The notes under the pieces were generated by a model that saw only the letters and a program-made list of their open reading frames with translations, was not told where the DNA came from and did no database searches. From the NCBI GenBank assembly GCA_030427865.1, contig JAUICK010000012.1, positions 1 through 64,000 on the forward strand: a stretch of DNA of 64,000 nucleotides. The letters run 5' to 3'. A program made the translations under genes and the position numbers. Source of the stretch: Bacteroidia bacterium (GTDB lineage: Bacteria; Bacteroidota; Bacteroidia; Flavobacteriales; Flavobacteriaceae). This document shows positions 37,507 to 47,728 of this stretch, one piece after another. Position 1 is the first letter of the stretch. Each line of letters starts with the position of its first letter.

Positions 37507-40293
37507 TTAATTAATAATTAGTTTTTTAATTAGTATTTTGTTATCCTCGTTTTTAATTTTAACAAAATAAATTCCTGTATTTAAATCAGACACTAAATAT
37601 AAGTTATTTTTAACAACTTTTTTAGAGTATTTTTTTACTCTTTTACCTGTAATGTCAAAAATAGTTACTTCAGAAACTTCATCCGAAAGGATAAAATGAG
37701 TAGATGTAGGGTTTGGAAAAAGTTTTATAGAATTGTTCGCTAATAAGGCAAATTCTTCATTAGAAAGTGTTGCAGGGCTACTACCATATACTTTAAATTC
37801 TCCAGGAGCCAAAGAAATTAAAGAATTTGTATTACTAACAGTAATTGTAGAATTATTATCTAAAAGATTGTACCAAGTTCCTGTTTGTTGAAACGTAGGG
37901 TTAATATTTTGGGTAGTAACTCCAAAATTACCTATAATGGTAATATGTTTTATGTCTGTAGCATTAGTATCTGTAAGCTTTATTTTCTTTAAACCATTAG
38001 TGTTTCCAACATCTAAAGTGAAATCTGATGTTTTAAAAATATTATATTTTAGTTTAAGTTGAATTAATTTAGACCAAGTTTCTTTTATATTTCTTCTGTT
38101 TTCATTAGCCAAATAATTCCATAAAATGGGTTTATTTCCGGTTCTACCATTTTGGTTAATGCTAATGTCGTAGCCTAATTCACCAAACTGCCAAATCATT
38201 TTTGGTCCAGGAACTGTAAAAAAGAAAGCTCCTGCTAATTCCATTCTTTTTAGAGCTGTGTTTAAGTCTCTAACATTGTAAGAACCATTTGAATTACCAA
38301 ATTGTAAGTTTTTATACATTAAACGTTCTTCATCATGACTTTCCATATAGCTTACATTTGCTGGTACAGACCAACCTCTATTTTTGTAAGAAATCCAAGA
38401 AAAATCTGATTCGTTACCAAAACCCATTGTAGATTGATTATAGGGATGGTTATGATTACCCCAAACCATGATTCCTTTTCCTTCGTTTAATCTATAATTA
38501 ACCCATTGAGTTTCTTCGTTATTAGTGCCTAAATGCTCAAAAATAACATAAAAATTTGGGTCAATTTCCCATTGATAATCTGCATATTCTTTTAAAACAT
38601 CAACTCTATCTTGTTGATATGCATTTGTACAAGCATCTCCTGAAGCACAGTTTTGAGTGAATCCTTTAGTTAAATCCCATCTAAAGCCATCAATTTTATA
38701 TTCATCAATCCAGTATTGAGATACTCTTTTTACATAATCTTTAACCGCTTGTTTAGAGTGATTAAAATCATTAAAAACACTGTAAGAATGTGTTGCTGTT
38801 TGATTAAAAAATGGACTATCTGCACTTGCTTGTCCTCCATAACCACCATTGTCTGTATTCCACATTCTATAGTAAGGGTTTTGACCACTGGCGTGATTAA
38901 AAGCCACATCTATAATTACAGCAATTCCTCTTTTATGACATTCATCAATTAGTTGTTTAAAAGAGTTGGTGTTACCATAATATTTGTCTAATGCCATATG
39001 AAAAGAAGGGTTATATCCCCAAGATTCATTACCATCAAACTCCATTACAGGCATAAACTCTATGGCATTAATACCCAATTCTTGTAGATAATCTAATCTT
39101 GCTTTTACCGCATCATAGCTATGTAAAGCATCGAAATCTCTTATTAGCAATTCATACACAACTAAGTCTGTTTTTGCTGGTTTTTGAAAATTGGTAGTTT
39201 GCCAAGCATAAGGTGTGTCTCCAGTTCTTAATAATGTAACAGAATGGTTCGTTTTTCCTGAAGGATAACTTGGTAAGTTTGGGTATGTAGTTGCATTTAT
39301 AAATTGATCGTTAGATTCTGTTAAAACAATAGTAGAGTATGGGTCTGCTACTCTTAAAACAGCCTCAATTATATATTGATAAGAATAATCTGTTTGAGGA
39401 GTTAAACCCGTTAATTCTATCCAAAAACGATTTTTTGCACTGTCTTTTTTTAATAAATAGTTATCATTTATTTGCCAGTTATTAAAACTACCAATAACAT
39501 GAATAAATTCTTTCATAGGTGCATAAAGCACCAAGGTTGCTTTTGTATTGTCTGATGGATTTAAGTTAATACCATCTTTTAAACCAGCGGGTACAGGTGC
39601 TTCTGTTACGGTAGGTCTTACTATTGCTTGAAAAGTTGTACTTTTTGTTTCTGCTCCGTTTTTAGCTTCTAAAATGTAAGTTGTATTTTGGGTTACAGTA
39701 GGAGAGAAGGTGTAAGTGGTTAAGTTAGACTTTTGATCAATTACGGTTCCATTTGCTCTTAAGGTAAATTGGGCGGTTAAAGAAGTCGTTGCGTTTATAG
39801 ATAAACTTTGACCTGAGTTTAAAACCGTTGTTGAAATAGCAGGAGAATTTAATGTTAATTGAAACGAACCCACATTAAAGATAAAATCTGCACATCCATT
39901 ATCTTTTAGTTCTTGAGAACCTGTTTCGTTTCTAAAAACCATTCCTATTTTAGTAATGCTATTTGCTTGGGCGTCTGTTAAGCCATAATAAGTTTTTGGT
40001 ACTAAAGTAATTTCCCAACGATTGTTAGATGAATTTAATGTCATTTCTCCAACGCCATCATCTTGCCCCCAATTACCAACTACACTTGTTCCAAAAGCAT
40101 TAGTTTCATCACCAACACCAGAGTGCATATACACTTTGGTTGGGTTACTAAAACCATTACAATCGGTTGCAGTACTATTAGCATCTACACTAATGGTTAT
40201 AGATTGATTTATTTCAAACGGATTTGGAGAAATTGTTACTTGGCTAAATCCAAACGAGGTAATCAATAAAAAAAGAAAAGTAATTTTTTTCAT
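37507..40293 (-). CDS. Secreted T9SS GH13 alpha-glucan-active enzyme with CBM48-like module
   Basis: This 928-residue enzyme has a signal peptide ending FGFSQ, beta-sandwich domains and a CBM48/AMPK-like module near residues 255-320 (IHVIGSFNNWQINDNYLLKKD). The GH13 barrel follows from about residue 375. The nucleophile is D540 in GFRWDLTKG, the acid/base E586 in VIFEHLG, and the transition-state aspartate D654 in ESHDEER. AFNHASGQNPYYRMWN and the overall order resemble secreted amylases and branching/debranching-like enzymes of Bacteroidota. A T9SS domain ends the protein (LFPNPTSTHFILS to KKLIIN). It should cut long alpha-glucans outside the cell for SusCD import. A hairpin terminator separates it from the SusE/F gene, so its expression may be lower or separate. 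Confidence 0.92.
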   Translation of the reverse strand: MKKITFLFLLITSFGFSQVTISPNPFEINQSITISVDANSTATDCNGFSNPTKVYMHSGVGDETNAFGTSVVGNWGQDDGVGEMTLNSSNNRWEITLVPKTYYGLTDAQANSITKIGMVFRNETGSQELKDNGCADFIFNVGSFQLTLNSPAISTTVLNSGQSLSINATTSLTAQFTLRANGTVIDQKSNLTTYTFSPTVTQNTTYILEAKNGAETKSTTFQAIVRPTVTEAPVPAGLKDGINLNPSDNTKATLVLYAPMKEFIHVIGSFNNWQINDNYLLKKDSAKNRFWIELTGLTPQTDYSYQYIIEAVLRVADPYSTIVLTESNDQFINATTYPNLPSYPSGKTNHSVTLLRTGDTPYAWQTTNFQKPAKTDLVVYELLIRDFDALHSYDAVKARLDYLQELGINAIEFMPVMEFDGNESWGYNPSFHMALDKYYGNTNSFKQLIDECHKRGIAVIIDVAFNHASGQNPYYRMWNTDNGGYGGQASADSPFFNQTATHSYSVFNDFNHSKQAVKDYVKRVSQYWIDEYKIDGFRWDLTKGFTQNCASGDACTNAYQQDRVDVLKEYADYQWEIDPNFYVIFEHLGTNNEETQWVNYRLNEGKGIMVWGNHNHPYNQSTMGFGNESDFSWISYKNRGWSVPANVSYMESHDEERLMYKNLQFGNSNGSYNVRDLNTALKRMELAGAFFFTVPGPKMIWQFGELGYDISINQNGRTGNKPILWNYLANENRRNIKETWSKLIQLKLKYNIFKTSDFTLDVGNTNGLKKIKLTDTNATDIKHITIIGNFGVTTQNINPTFQQTGTWYNLLDNNSTITVSNTNSLISLAPGEFKVYGSSPATLSNEEFALLANNSIKLFPNPTSTHFILSDEVSEVTIFDITGKRVKKYSKKVVKNNLYLVSDLNTGIYFVKIKNEDNKILIKKLIIN

Positions 40294-40302
40294 AATTTAG
40301 GA

Positions 40303-40339
40303 ATAAAAAAACAAAGGCTATCCTGTAAGATAGCCTTTG
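40303..40339 (-). terminator. Hairpin terminator or attenuator inside the glucan operon
   Basis: CAAAGGCTATC pairs perfectly with GATAGCCTTTG around CTGTAA, and the flanking plus-strand A run gives a T tail for leftward transcription. It lies between the SusE/F-like gene and the secreted GH13 gene, so it should reduce read-through into the downstream genes. Confidence 0.75.
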
Positions 40340-40354
40340 AAAAGTTTAATAAAT

Positions 40355-42031
40355 TTATTGAACAGTAACTGTTCCTTTGTTAAAGTCTACCGTAATTTTA
40401 TACGTACCAGCTCCAGGAGATTTTACATTGTTTTCATCATCTCTAACAATCATTCCGGGATAATTTTTGCTTTCACCCCAATCATTGTCCCAAGAACCTT
40501 GAACAGGTAAAAATTTAAATTCATCTGTTGCAGTTAAAGTTTGCGTTATTTCAAACAATCCTGTAGATACTTTTGTAAATGCAGGCGCAGTAGCGTTATT
40601 CCAACTATTTGGAGAGCCAACCAAATACAAATTATCTGGAACTTCTTTAAAATTAAATGATAAAGTGTTAAAATCTAATGTTACCATATAAGTACCAGCA
40701 GAAGCTACTTTTATGTTTTGCTCGTCATCTTGTTCTAATCTATTAGAAGTTGTTTTATTTTCTCCCCAATCTCCATCCCAAGAACCAGAATTAGGAATCA
40801 TTTTAAATTCATCACCAGCAGAAAATGTTTGAATTCTTGTGAAAACACCATTTCCAGAGGTGTTAAACTGTTGGGTTGGGTCTGCGTTATTCCAGCTATT
40901 ATGAGCTCCAACCATAAACATAGTGTCTATGTTTGCTAACTTATAGCTTAGAGTGTTAAAATCTACAATAACAACATAATTACCTGTATTCGCTACTTTT
41001 ATATTTTGCTCATCATCTTGAACAATTTTTCCAGGATTATTTTTATCTTCTCCATAATCTCCATCCCAAGAACCTGAAGTAGGAATCATTTTAAATTCTT
41101 GGCCAGCTGTAAATGCTTGTACTCTTACAAAAACACCATTTCCATCGTTAAAAAACTTTTGAGTTGGGTCTGCATTGTTCCAACCATTATGAGCTCCAAC
41201 CATATATAGATTATCTGGTATAGCTGCTTTAAATGCGGTTAAAGAAATTGTAATTGGATCTGAAGTTCTTGTTAAATCTCCAGATGCAGATTTTGCAATT
41301 GCTTTAATTCTAAAATCAAAATTCGATGCCATATCTGCTATACCTCCATTGGCAATTACTAAATCGTTTAGTTTGTCATGAGAAATTTCGAAAGTAGTTT
41401 TATCTACTGTTCCAATATTAGTTGGAGTTGCAAAATTTGTACCATTAGCAGCCATTTCTACTTCGTAACTAATTTTTAAACTACTTGTTTCACCAATTTC
41501 AGGGTCGTCCCAAGTAATAGTTAGTGCTGTAGCATCTGGATTTGTATCTGTTAATACTTGTGAAAAAGTATTATCTGGACTTGTAATTACAGGAGGTTTT
41601 ACAGCAAATTTAGAAACTTGAAATAAGATGACATTAGATGTGGTGCTTCCAGTGTTTAATCTTATATAGATAGGGGTGTCTGTGTAAGATTTTACGTTAG
41701 CATTGTCTAAGACTTCATTTAAATCTTTTACAGAAATAGTAAAATTCTTTTGCTCTGTACTACCCAATTGAATAGGAGCTGCAAATGTGTTTTCTAACGC
41801 CATTTCTACATTGTATGTTGCAGAGGTGTTAATTTCATCAATCCAAGTAATTGTAAATGCAGGATTGTCTTGCAGCGAAAAGTTTAGAAATACGTTGCTA
41901 ATACCAGGAGTAATTAACTTAAATTCTGGGTCTGGACTTGTAATTGTTAGGCTTTCTTCTACATCACAAGCACCAAATAAAAGGGTAAGTGATAAAAATA
42001 AAAAGCTTAATCTTTTTAAATAAATTTTCAT
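40355..42031 (-). CDS. SusE/SusF-family outer-membrane starch-binding lipoprotein with three tandem modules
   Basis: The 558-residue protein has a lipoprotein signal (LLFGACDVEES), one SusE-type N-terminal domain, a second fibronectin-like domain and three tandem SusF-type modules beginning near residues 274, 369 and 464. Each module repeats the pattern LYMVGAHNGWNNADPTQ, then FKMIPTSGSWDGDYGE, then DDEQNIKV. Conserved tryptophans and aromatic residues in the corresponding Bacteroides thetaiotaomicron SusE/SusF modules bind starch. It should sit on the cell surface and hold glucan close to SusCD. It is the last gene before the internal terminator. Confidence 0.9.
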   Translation of the reverse strand: MKIYLKRLSFLFLSLTLLFGACDVEESLTITSPDPEFKLITPGISNVFLNFSLQDNPAFTITWIDEINTSATYNVEMALENTFAAPIQLGSTEQKNFTISVKDLNEVLDNANVKSYTDTPIYIRLNTGSTTSNVILFQVSKFAVKPPVITSPDNTFSQVLTDTNPDATALTITWDDPEIGETSSLKISYEVEMAANGTNFATPTNIGTVDKTTFEISHDKLNDLVIANGGIADMASNFDFRIKAIAKSASGDLTRTSDPITISLTAFKAAIPDNLYMVGAHNGWNNADPTQKFFNDGNGVFVRVQAFTAGQEFKMIPTSGSWDGDYGEDKNNPGKIVQDDEQNIKVANTGNYVVIVDFNTLSYKLANIDTMFMVGAHNSWNNADPTQQFNTSGNGVFTRIQTFSAGDEFKMIPNSGSWDGDWGENKTTSNRLEQDDEQNIKVASAGTYMVTLDFNTLSFNFKEVPDNLYLVGSPNSWNNATAPAFTKVSTGLFEITQTLTATDEFKFLPVQGSWDNDWGESKNYPGMIVRDDENNVKSPGAGTYKITVDFNKGTVTVQ

Positions 42032-42049
42032 TTTTTCTAGTATAAGTTA

Positions 42050-43150
42050 TTATAAATTTAAAGGAATTAAGATGTAACGACCTGTTAAATCATTAAACCA
42101 TATATCATAATCATCTTCGACAATTACAGGAACTGCTCCACCACCATCAGTAGCTACGCCAGAGAAAGAGGTAGAAGCACCCCATTTTGCGCCAGCACCT
42201 GTTACAAACTCGATATTACCTGGAGTTAATCTTACGTTGTTAGCATACCAGATATGGCCATCAAAAGCTAATGCGCTCATTGCTATATTTGCTGTACTTG
42301 TGCCTTGAACAGTTAAACTTGCAGGGCTTGTAATTCCAGTTGCATCAAAAGGTTCGAAAGTAAAAGTATTACTTGCAAAATTAATTTTAAATGTATAGTA
42401 ACCTGCAGGAATTCCGTTTCCACCACCATAAGGAAATCTTTCTGGGTCTGTTCCACCTCCAGGATTATTTCCTACAGTAGTTCCATCGTCAGTTCCCCAT
42501 TGAGGTTGCCATAAACCTTTAGTTTGTAAAACTTTAAAGTGTCCATTGTCTGCCCAAAAACCTGTATAATAAAAAGTATTACTATCTGTAGCATCTCTAA
42601 ATAATGCAGGGTTGTTATTGTTGTTGTTCCATCCTGGAGCTGTAGCATCACCAACTAAATAATAATCATTAAAAACATAGTTAAAGTATGGATATACTTT
42701 AAATGTAATTGCATTAGAATTTGAAGTTTCGCTGTTTTTAGTTCCTAAAGAAGAAACAACTCTAACATAAATATCTGCCCATTCAAAAGGGTTTAAACCG
42801 GCGTTACCAGCTGCAGCATTTACTTCGTTTACAGATAGTGTTACTGAACTTTGCCCTGTAATAGTAGATGCTGTAACAGGATTAGTAAAAGTGTCGTCTT
42901 TTGAAAATTGTATGGCATAATTTATAGCGGCTTGAATACCGTATTCTGCTTCATTCCAATTAAGTGTTAAAGCAGGGTTTGTTGTATTTACAGCATCTAA
43001 CTGCAATTGGCTAAAGTTTAGATTAGCCAAAACAGGAGCTGTGGGTTGTGATATAGTGAATGTTTCAGAAGAATCTTCGCAAGATTGGAAGAATAATAGT
43101 ACTAAACCAATAATACCAACTACTGAAAATCGTTTCATATTTTTCATCAT
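42050..43150 (-). CDS. SusE-family outer-membrane lipoprotein
   Basis: The 366-residue protein has a lipoprotein signal (VLLFFQSCEDSSE). A SusE domain lies at about residues 35-130 (PVLANLNFSQLQLDAVNTTNPALTLNWNEA). A starch-binding-like module follows at about residues 165-265 (NDYYLVGDATAPGWNNN, FKVLQTKGLWQPQWG). It is shorter than the neighbouring protein and carries one binding module instead of three. The position between susD and the second SusE/F gene is standard for this locus type. It begins with two adjacent methionines; the first is used here. Confidence 0.88.
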   Translation of the reverse strand: MMKNMKRFSVVGIIGLVLLFFQSCEDSSETFTISQPTAPVLANLNFSQLQLDAVNTTNPALTLNWNEAEYGIQAAINYAIQFSKDDTFTNPVTASTITGQSSVTLSVNEVNAAAGNAGLNPFEWADIYVRVVSSLGTKNSETSNSNAITFKVYPYFNYVFNDYYLVGDATAPGWNNNNNNPALFRDATDSNTFYYTGFWADNGHFKVLQTKGLWQPQWGTDDGTTVGNNPGGGTDPERFPYGGGNGIPAGYYTFKINFASNTFTFEPFDATGITSPASLTVQGTSTANIAMSALAFDGHIWYANNVRLTPGNIEFVTGAGAKWGASTSFSGVATDGGGAVPVIVEDDYDIWFNDLTGRYILIPLNL

Positions 43151-43169
43151 TTGTGATTTGTTTTTAATG

Positions 43170-44783
43170 TTAATACCCAGTATTTTGAGTTAAATTAGGG
43201 TTAGAAGCTAAACTTGCTGCAGGAATTGGATATAATTTCATGTGCGCAGGTAAAGCTATACCATTACTACCATTACCTTTCCAAGCCCAGTTGTAGTTTC
43301 CTCCTGTAAAGCGTCCGAAACGAATTAAATCTTGTCTTCTGTGAGCCTCCCAATGTAATTCTCTTGCTCTTTCATCTAAGATAAAATCTAAAGTAATGTC
43401 TGCAGCTGTTAAATTATTTTGTGGGTTGTTTGCTCTACTTCTTAAGCTGTTAATATATGCTTCCATATTTGCAACTGAAGCTCCAGCACCACCTCTTAAA
43501 TGAGCTTCTGCATACATTAAATATACGTCTGCTAATCTAAATAAAGGAAAATCGGTGTCAACAAAAGTTTGGTCTACTCCAAAACCACCTGTTGATTTTG
43601 CATTAGAGTATTTCTCTAAAACGTACCCTTGGTCTTTGTCAGAAATATCGGTAATTTCTTTGCTTCTTGTTCCAGAAATAATTCCGTTTCTTCTATCTCC
43701 ACTAAAGATACCTCCATCAAACAACTCAACAAATTGCTTTCTTAATCTTAAAGCGCCTCCCCAACCATCAGCACCAACACCTAAAGCAGCACCATTTTTT
43801 TCTATACTACCAACAGAGCCATTAATCATAACAGTAGTTGGTCCGTAGTTTTGCGTATAAGTACCGTCTGAAACTAAAGGGAAAATAATTTCGTTTTTAG
43901 CAGAATTAACATCGTTATCTGCCATAAAATTATGTTTGTAATCTGTTGCTAAAGTATAACCTCCTGCAATTAATTTGTTGCAATAATCTATACATTCTGT
44001 ATATTTAGCTTGCCCAATATAAACTTCTGCATTTAAATAAATCTTAGCCAATATCATCCAAGCAACACCTTTATCTGCTCTTGCATGCTCGTTAGCTAAA
44101 GGGTCTTTTAAGTCTGCTTCGATTGCTTTTAATTCAGTTTCTATATATTCGAACAACTGTGTTCTAGTATAGGCTTTTGGTTGTGCATTAATAGCGTCTT
44201 CTTCTGTAGAGAAGTTTGCTTGACCAAATAAATCCATCATGTAATAGTAAGACATAGCTCTTAGTAAACGTGCTTCTGCTCTGTAAGTTTTTATTTCTGC
44301 TCTTGTTGCTGCAGAAACATTTCTCTCATCTAATTTAGCATCTGTAGTTTCTCTTAAAAAGTTATTTGCAAATGCAATAGTTACATGAGATCTACCAAAC
44401 ATTCCTAAAATTATAGGGTCGTCAGCACTCCAAATATTACGTTGAATTTCTCTTGTTCCTGGGTCGTTTTCGTAAGACCATATCATTTGGTCTGCTGATA
44501 ATGTTTGTAAGTATAGTAATACTCTACCAAATTGACTTGTACCAGCATCTAAACCTTCGATATTAGAAGAAGTGGGGCCATCAACTCCAGTTAAAGATAA
44601 GTTTGCATAAACTCCTGCTAATAATCTTTTGTAAGAGGTTTCATCTTTAAAGAAGTCTACTCCTAATAAATCTTGATCATCTTTTGGAGTGATATCTAAA
44701 TCTTTAGTACAAGATGAAAAGGCAACAACTAATACAAGAAGTAATGTTGCGATTTTTTCTATTTTAAATATTTTTTTCATCAT
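43170..44783 (-). CDS. susD: SusD/RagB-family glycan-binding lipoprotein
   Basis: SusD caps the SusC channel and captures oligosaccharides at the cell surface. This 537-residue protein has a lipobox (VVAFSSCTKDL). The N-terminal SusD-like helical domain includes LLGVDFFKDETSYKRLLAGVYANLS, and TPR-like helices follow (YRAEARLLRAMSYYYMMDLFG). The C-terminal SusD domain ends FILDERARELHWEAHRRQDLIRFGRFTGGNY. All are diagnostic. It starts 14 bases after the SusC stop, as expected for a SusCD pair. The assignment to alpha-glucans rests on the GH13, GH31 and GH65 neighbours. Confidence 0.95.
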   Translation of the reverse strand: MMKKIFKIEKIATLLLVLVVAFSSCTKDLDITPKDDQDLLGVDFFKDETSYKRLLAGVYANLSLTGVDGPTSSNIEGLDAGTSQFGRVLLYLQTLSADQMIWSYENDPGTREIQRNIWSADDPIILGMFGRSHVTIAFANNFLRETTDAKLDERNVSAATRAEIKTYRAEARLLRAMSYYYMMDLFGQANFSTEEDAINAQPKAYTRTQLFEYIETELKAIEADLKDPLANEHARADKGVAWMILAKIYLNAEVYIGQAKYTECIDYCNKLIAGGYTLATDYKHNFMADNDVNSAKNEIIFPLVSDGTYTQNYGPTTVMINGSVGSIEKNGAALGVGADGWGGALRLRKQFVELFDGGIFSGDRRNGIISGTRSKEITDISDKDQGYVLEKYSNAKSTGGFGVDQTFVDTDFPLFRLADVYLMYAEAHLRGGAGASVANMEAYINSLRSRANNPQNNLTAADITLDFILDERARELHWEAHRRQDLIRFGRFTGGNYNWAWKGNGSNGIALPAHMKLYPIPAASLASNPNLTQNTGY

Positions 44784-44797
44784 TAATTCTTTATTAA

Positions 44798-47728
44798 TTA
44801 AAATTTAATATTAGCTCCAACCAAAATAGTTCTTGGTCTTGGGTAAATGTTATTGTCTATACCGTTATTAGCTAATTCTGGGTCTAAACCAGAGTAATTT
44901 GTTATGGTAAATACATTTTGCATACCAGCCCAAATACGGATGCTGTTTGATGCAAATTTTTTGATAGGTCTATCAAAAGTATATCCTAATGTAATATTAT
45001 CCATTCTTAAGAATGATGCATTTTCTAAATAAATATCAGAAAGAATTACATCTGATGTACTATTAAAGTCTGTATTTAATACAGATGTTGGTATGTTTCC
45101 TAATACTGCATTGTCTTGAATTAAATCGTACTGTGCAGAAGAAGAGTTTACATTGTTGTATAAATAATTTCCAACACTTGCTCTTAAGTTAAATGCAAAA
45201 TCAAAGTTTTTGTAGTTAATACTTGATTGTAAACCAAAAGTAATATCAGCAAAAGGGTCTTCTTTTAAGTATTTATCTTGTGTATTAATAATTCCATCTC
45301 CATTTAAATCTGCATAAGCACCTTCTATTGGCTTACCAGCACTGTTGTACAATTGCTTGTAAACGAAAAACGAATTTGGAGCAAAACCTTCTCTGTGAAG
45401 CTGAATAAAGTTTCCTGTACCTCCAGCAATACCTCCTTTAGTAATATCTTGATCTAAAGCTAAGGTTTTAATTTTTCTGTCAAGGTAAGTTGTATTAAAG
45501 TTTAAGTTCCAATTCAAATCTTCTGTTTTTAAAACATCTGCATTTAAAGTGAACTCTACACCTTTTACTTGCATTTCTCCTACATTTTGAAAAATTCTAT
45601 TGGTAAAGTTAGAACCATCTGCTACAGGTGCTTTAGATAATAAATCTGTTGAATTTTTTTGGAAAAAGTTAATAGAACCTGTGTATTTGTTGTCAAACAA
45701 TCCATAGTCTAAACCAAATTCTACGGTAGCTGTTTTTTCCCATCTTAAAAAACTTCTTCCAGAGGGAATTGTAGATAATATTGGGCCGCCTCCAAATAAA
45801 TATTGCGAATTTGTATTTCCAAAACGATACCTGTCTAAATATAAATCAGAACCATCTATATCTTGCTGGCCATTCAAACCATAACTAGCACGTAATTTTA
45901 ATTCAGAAATTACTTCATTATCTTTCAAGAAATCTTCATCACTCATTCTCCATGCTAAAGCAACACCTCCAAAATCTCCCCATCTGTTTGTAGAGCCAAA
46001 TTTAGAAGAACCATCTCTTCTGTAATTAAGAGTTAAAAGGTATTTTTCATTTAATGTAAGATTAGCTCTTGCTAAGAAACCAATTAATACTACTTCAGGG
46101 TCAGTAATTGTATTAGCATCTTGGTTGTTAGGGTTTCTTAGGTTACCAGTAGAAGTTCTATAACGATTAAAAGATTGGTAAGAGTAACCAGCCATAAAGT
46201 CAGTTTTAATTTTACCAAATGTGTTTACATAATTAAAGTAAGTATCAAAAGATTCGTTTTCTATTTTATCTGTATAAGAAGATTCATTACCAATAAATTG
46301 ATCGTTAAAACTGTTTGGCACATTTAAAGTGGTAATAGCACTTCCATCAGTTTCAGTTTTGTCTAAACCTGCATTAACTGTAACTGTTAATTCTGGTAAA
46401 AAATGAAACTTATAATCTAATTTTAAGTTTCCGTATTGTCTAAAAACAAGAGAAGTATTGGTGTTTTGTAATAAAGCAGCAACAGGGTTTCTTGTTCCGT
46501 TAGAAACGATTATACGTCCTTGAGCATCTCTTGTAAAATGTTGATAAAACCCTCCAAAAGGTGAGCTTGCATCATATACAGGTTGTGTTGGGTCGTAACG
46601 TAAAGCAGCACCAATTTGACCTGTATCTGCAAATCTATTATCTTCAAAAGCTCTGTTGTAATTTAAACTTATTTTTAAATGATCTTCGAAGAAAGAAGGA
46701 TTCATAGAAAGTGAAAAAGTAGCTCTGTCGTAATTAGAGGTTAAGATATTACCTTCAATACCAGCAATACTTGCAGATAATCTTGTAGGTATTTTTCCAA
46801 AAATTTGACCTCTTGCGGTTAAATTATGCTGAGTAGATACAGATTTTTGATAAATCTCGTCTTGCCAGTTTGTGTTTGCAGAACCCAATAAATTAGCTAA
46901 ACTTGGTTGTTTTTGTGGAGCTAAAGCTCTAAATTGATCTCCGTTAAAAACATTTATTCTGTCTCTAACCTCTCCAAAACTCATTTGTAAATCGTAATCT
47001 AAAGAGTATTCGCTTCTACCTTTTTTAGTAGTAATGATAATTACACCATTTGCACCTCTAGAACCATAAATTGCAGTTGCAGAAGCATCTTTAAGTACAG
47101 AAAATGATTCAATATCATTTGGGTTAATACTCGCTAAGATACCTCTTGATCCATCAGCCCCAGTGTTCGATAATGGCAAACCATCTACAACAATTAAAGG
47201 GTTGTTTGATGCATCTAAAGAAGAACCTCCACGAATTCTAATTTGAGAACCAGAACCAGGAGCACCACTTGTGGTGATGTTTACCCCAGCAACTCGTCCG
47301 CTTAATAAGTTTTCTGGAGTTACAATGTTTCCTTTTGTAAAATCTTTAGATGTAATTGCTTCTACAGAACCTGTAGCATCTTTTACGGTTGTAGTACCAT
47401 AACCTACAACAACAATCTCGTCTAGTTGTTGTGCAGATTCATCTAATTCAACTGTAAGGTTAAAATTAGTTCCAATTGTAACTTCTTTTTCTGCAAAGCC
47501 TAAATATTGAAAAATAAGAACATCTCCTGTTTTTACTTTATCAATAGAAAAGTTTCCATCAAAGTCGGTTTGGGTACCTCTTGTTGTACCTTTAACCACT
47601 ACACTAACACCAGGTAAAGGTTCACCTGTTGCTTTTTCTTTTACGACACCTTTTACTGTTTGTTGAGCAAACATGGTAAATGATGAAGTTAAAAGAATTC
47701 CAATTAACAATAATTTAAATTTTTTCAT
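44798..47728 (-). CDS. susC: SusC/RagA-family TonB-dependent outer-membrane transporter
   Basis: The protein imports oligosaccharides using TonB energy. It has a signal peptide (MKKFKLLLIGILLTSSFTMFAQ), a carboxypeptidase-regulatory-like domain at about residues 24-100 (VKGVVKEKATGEPLPGVSVVVKG), a plug with LDEIVVVGYG and NPLIVVDGLPLSN, the SusC box SVLKDASATAIYGSRGANGVIIITTK, and a 22-strand barrel ending VGANIKF. I place the start at 47728 (976 residues). The frame stays open upstream to an ATG at 47791, but that would put 21 non-signal residues before the signal peptide. A near-palindromic operator-like site lies 110-127 bases upstream. Confidence 0.95.
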   Translation of the reverse strand: MKKFKLLLIGILLTSSFTMFAQQTVKGVVKEKATGEPLPGVSVVVKGTTRGTQTDFDGNFSIDKVKTGDVLIFQYLGFAEKEVTIGTNFNLTVELDESAQQLDEIVVVGYGTTTVKDATGSVEAITSKDFTKGNIVTPENLLSGRVAGVNITTSGAPGSGSQIRIRGGSSLDASNNPLIVVDGLPLSNTGADGSRGILASINPNDIESFSVLKDASATAIYGSRGANGVIIITTKKGRSEYSLDYDLQMSFGEVRDRINVFNGDQFRALAPQKQPSLANLLGSANTNWQDEIYQKSVSTQHNLTARGQIFGKIPTRLSASIAGIEGNILTSNYDRATFSLSMNPSFFEDHLKISLNYNRAFEDNRFADTGQIGAALRYDPTQPVYDASSPFGGFYQHFTRDAQGRIIVSNGTRNPVAALLQNTNTSLVFRQYGNLKLDYKFHFLPELTVTVNAGLDKTETDGSAITTLNVPNSFNDQFIGNESSYTDKIENESFDTYFNYVNTFGKIKTDFMAGYSYQSFNRYRTSTGNLRNPNNQDANTITDPEVVLIGFLARANLTLNEKYLLTLNYRRDGSSKFGSTNRWGDFGGVALAWRMSDEDFLKDNEVISELKLRASYGLNGQQDIDGSDLYLDRYRFGNTNSQYLFGGGPILSTIPSGRSFLRWEKTATVEFGLDYGLFDNKYTGSINFFQKNSTDLLSKAPVADGSNFTNRIFQNVGEMQVKGVEFTLNADVLKTEDLNWNLNFNTTYLDRKIKTLALDQDITKGGIAGGTGNFIQLHREGFAPNSFFVYKQLYNSAGKPIEGAYADLNGDGIINTQDKYLKEDPFADITFGLQSSINYKNFDFAFNLRASVGNYLYNNVNSSSAQYDLIQDNAVLGNIPTSVLNTDFNSTSDVILSDIYLENASFLRMDNITLGYTFDRPIKKFASNSIRIWAGMQNVFTITNYSGLDPELANNGIDNNIYPRPRTILVGANIKF

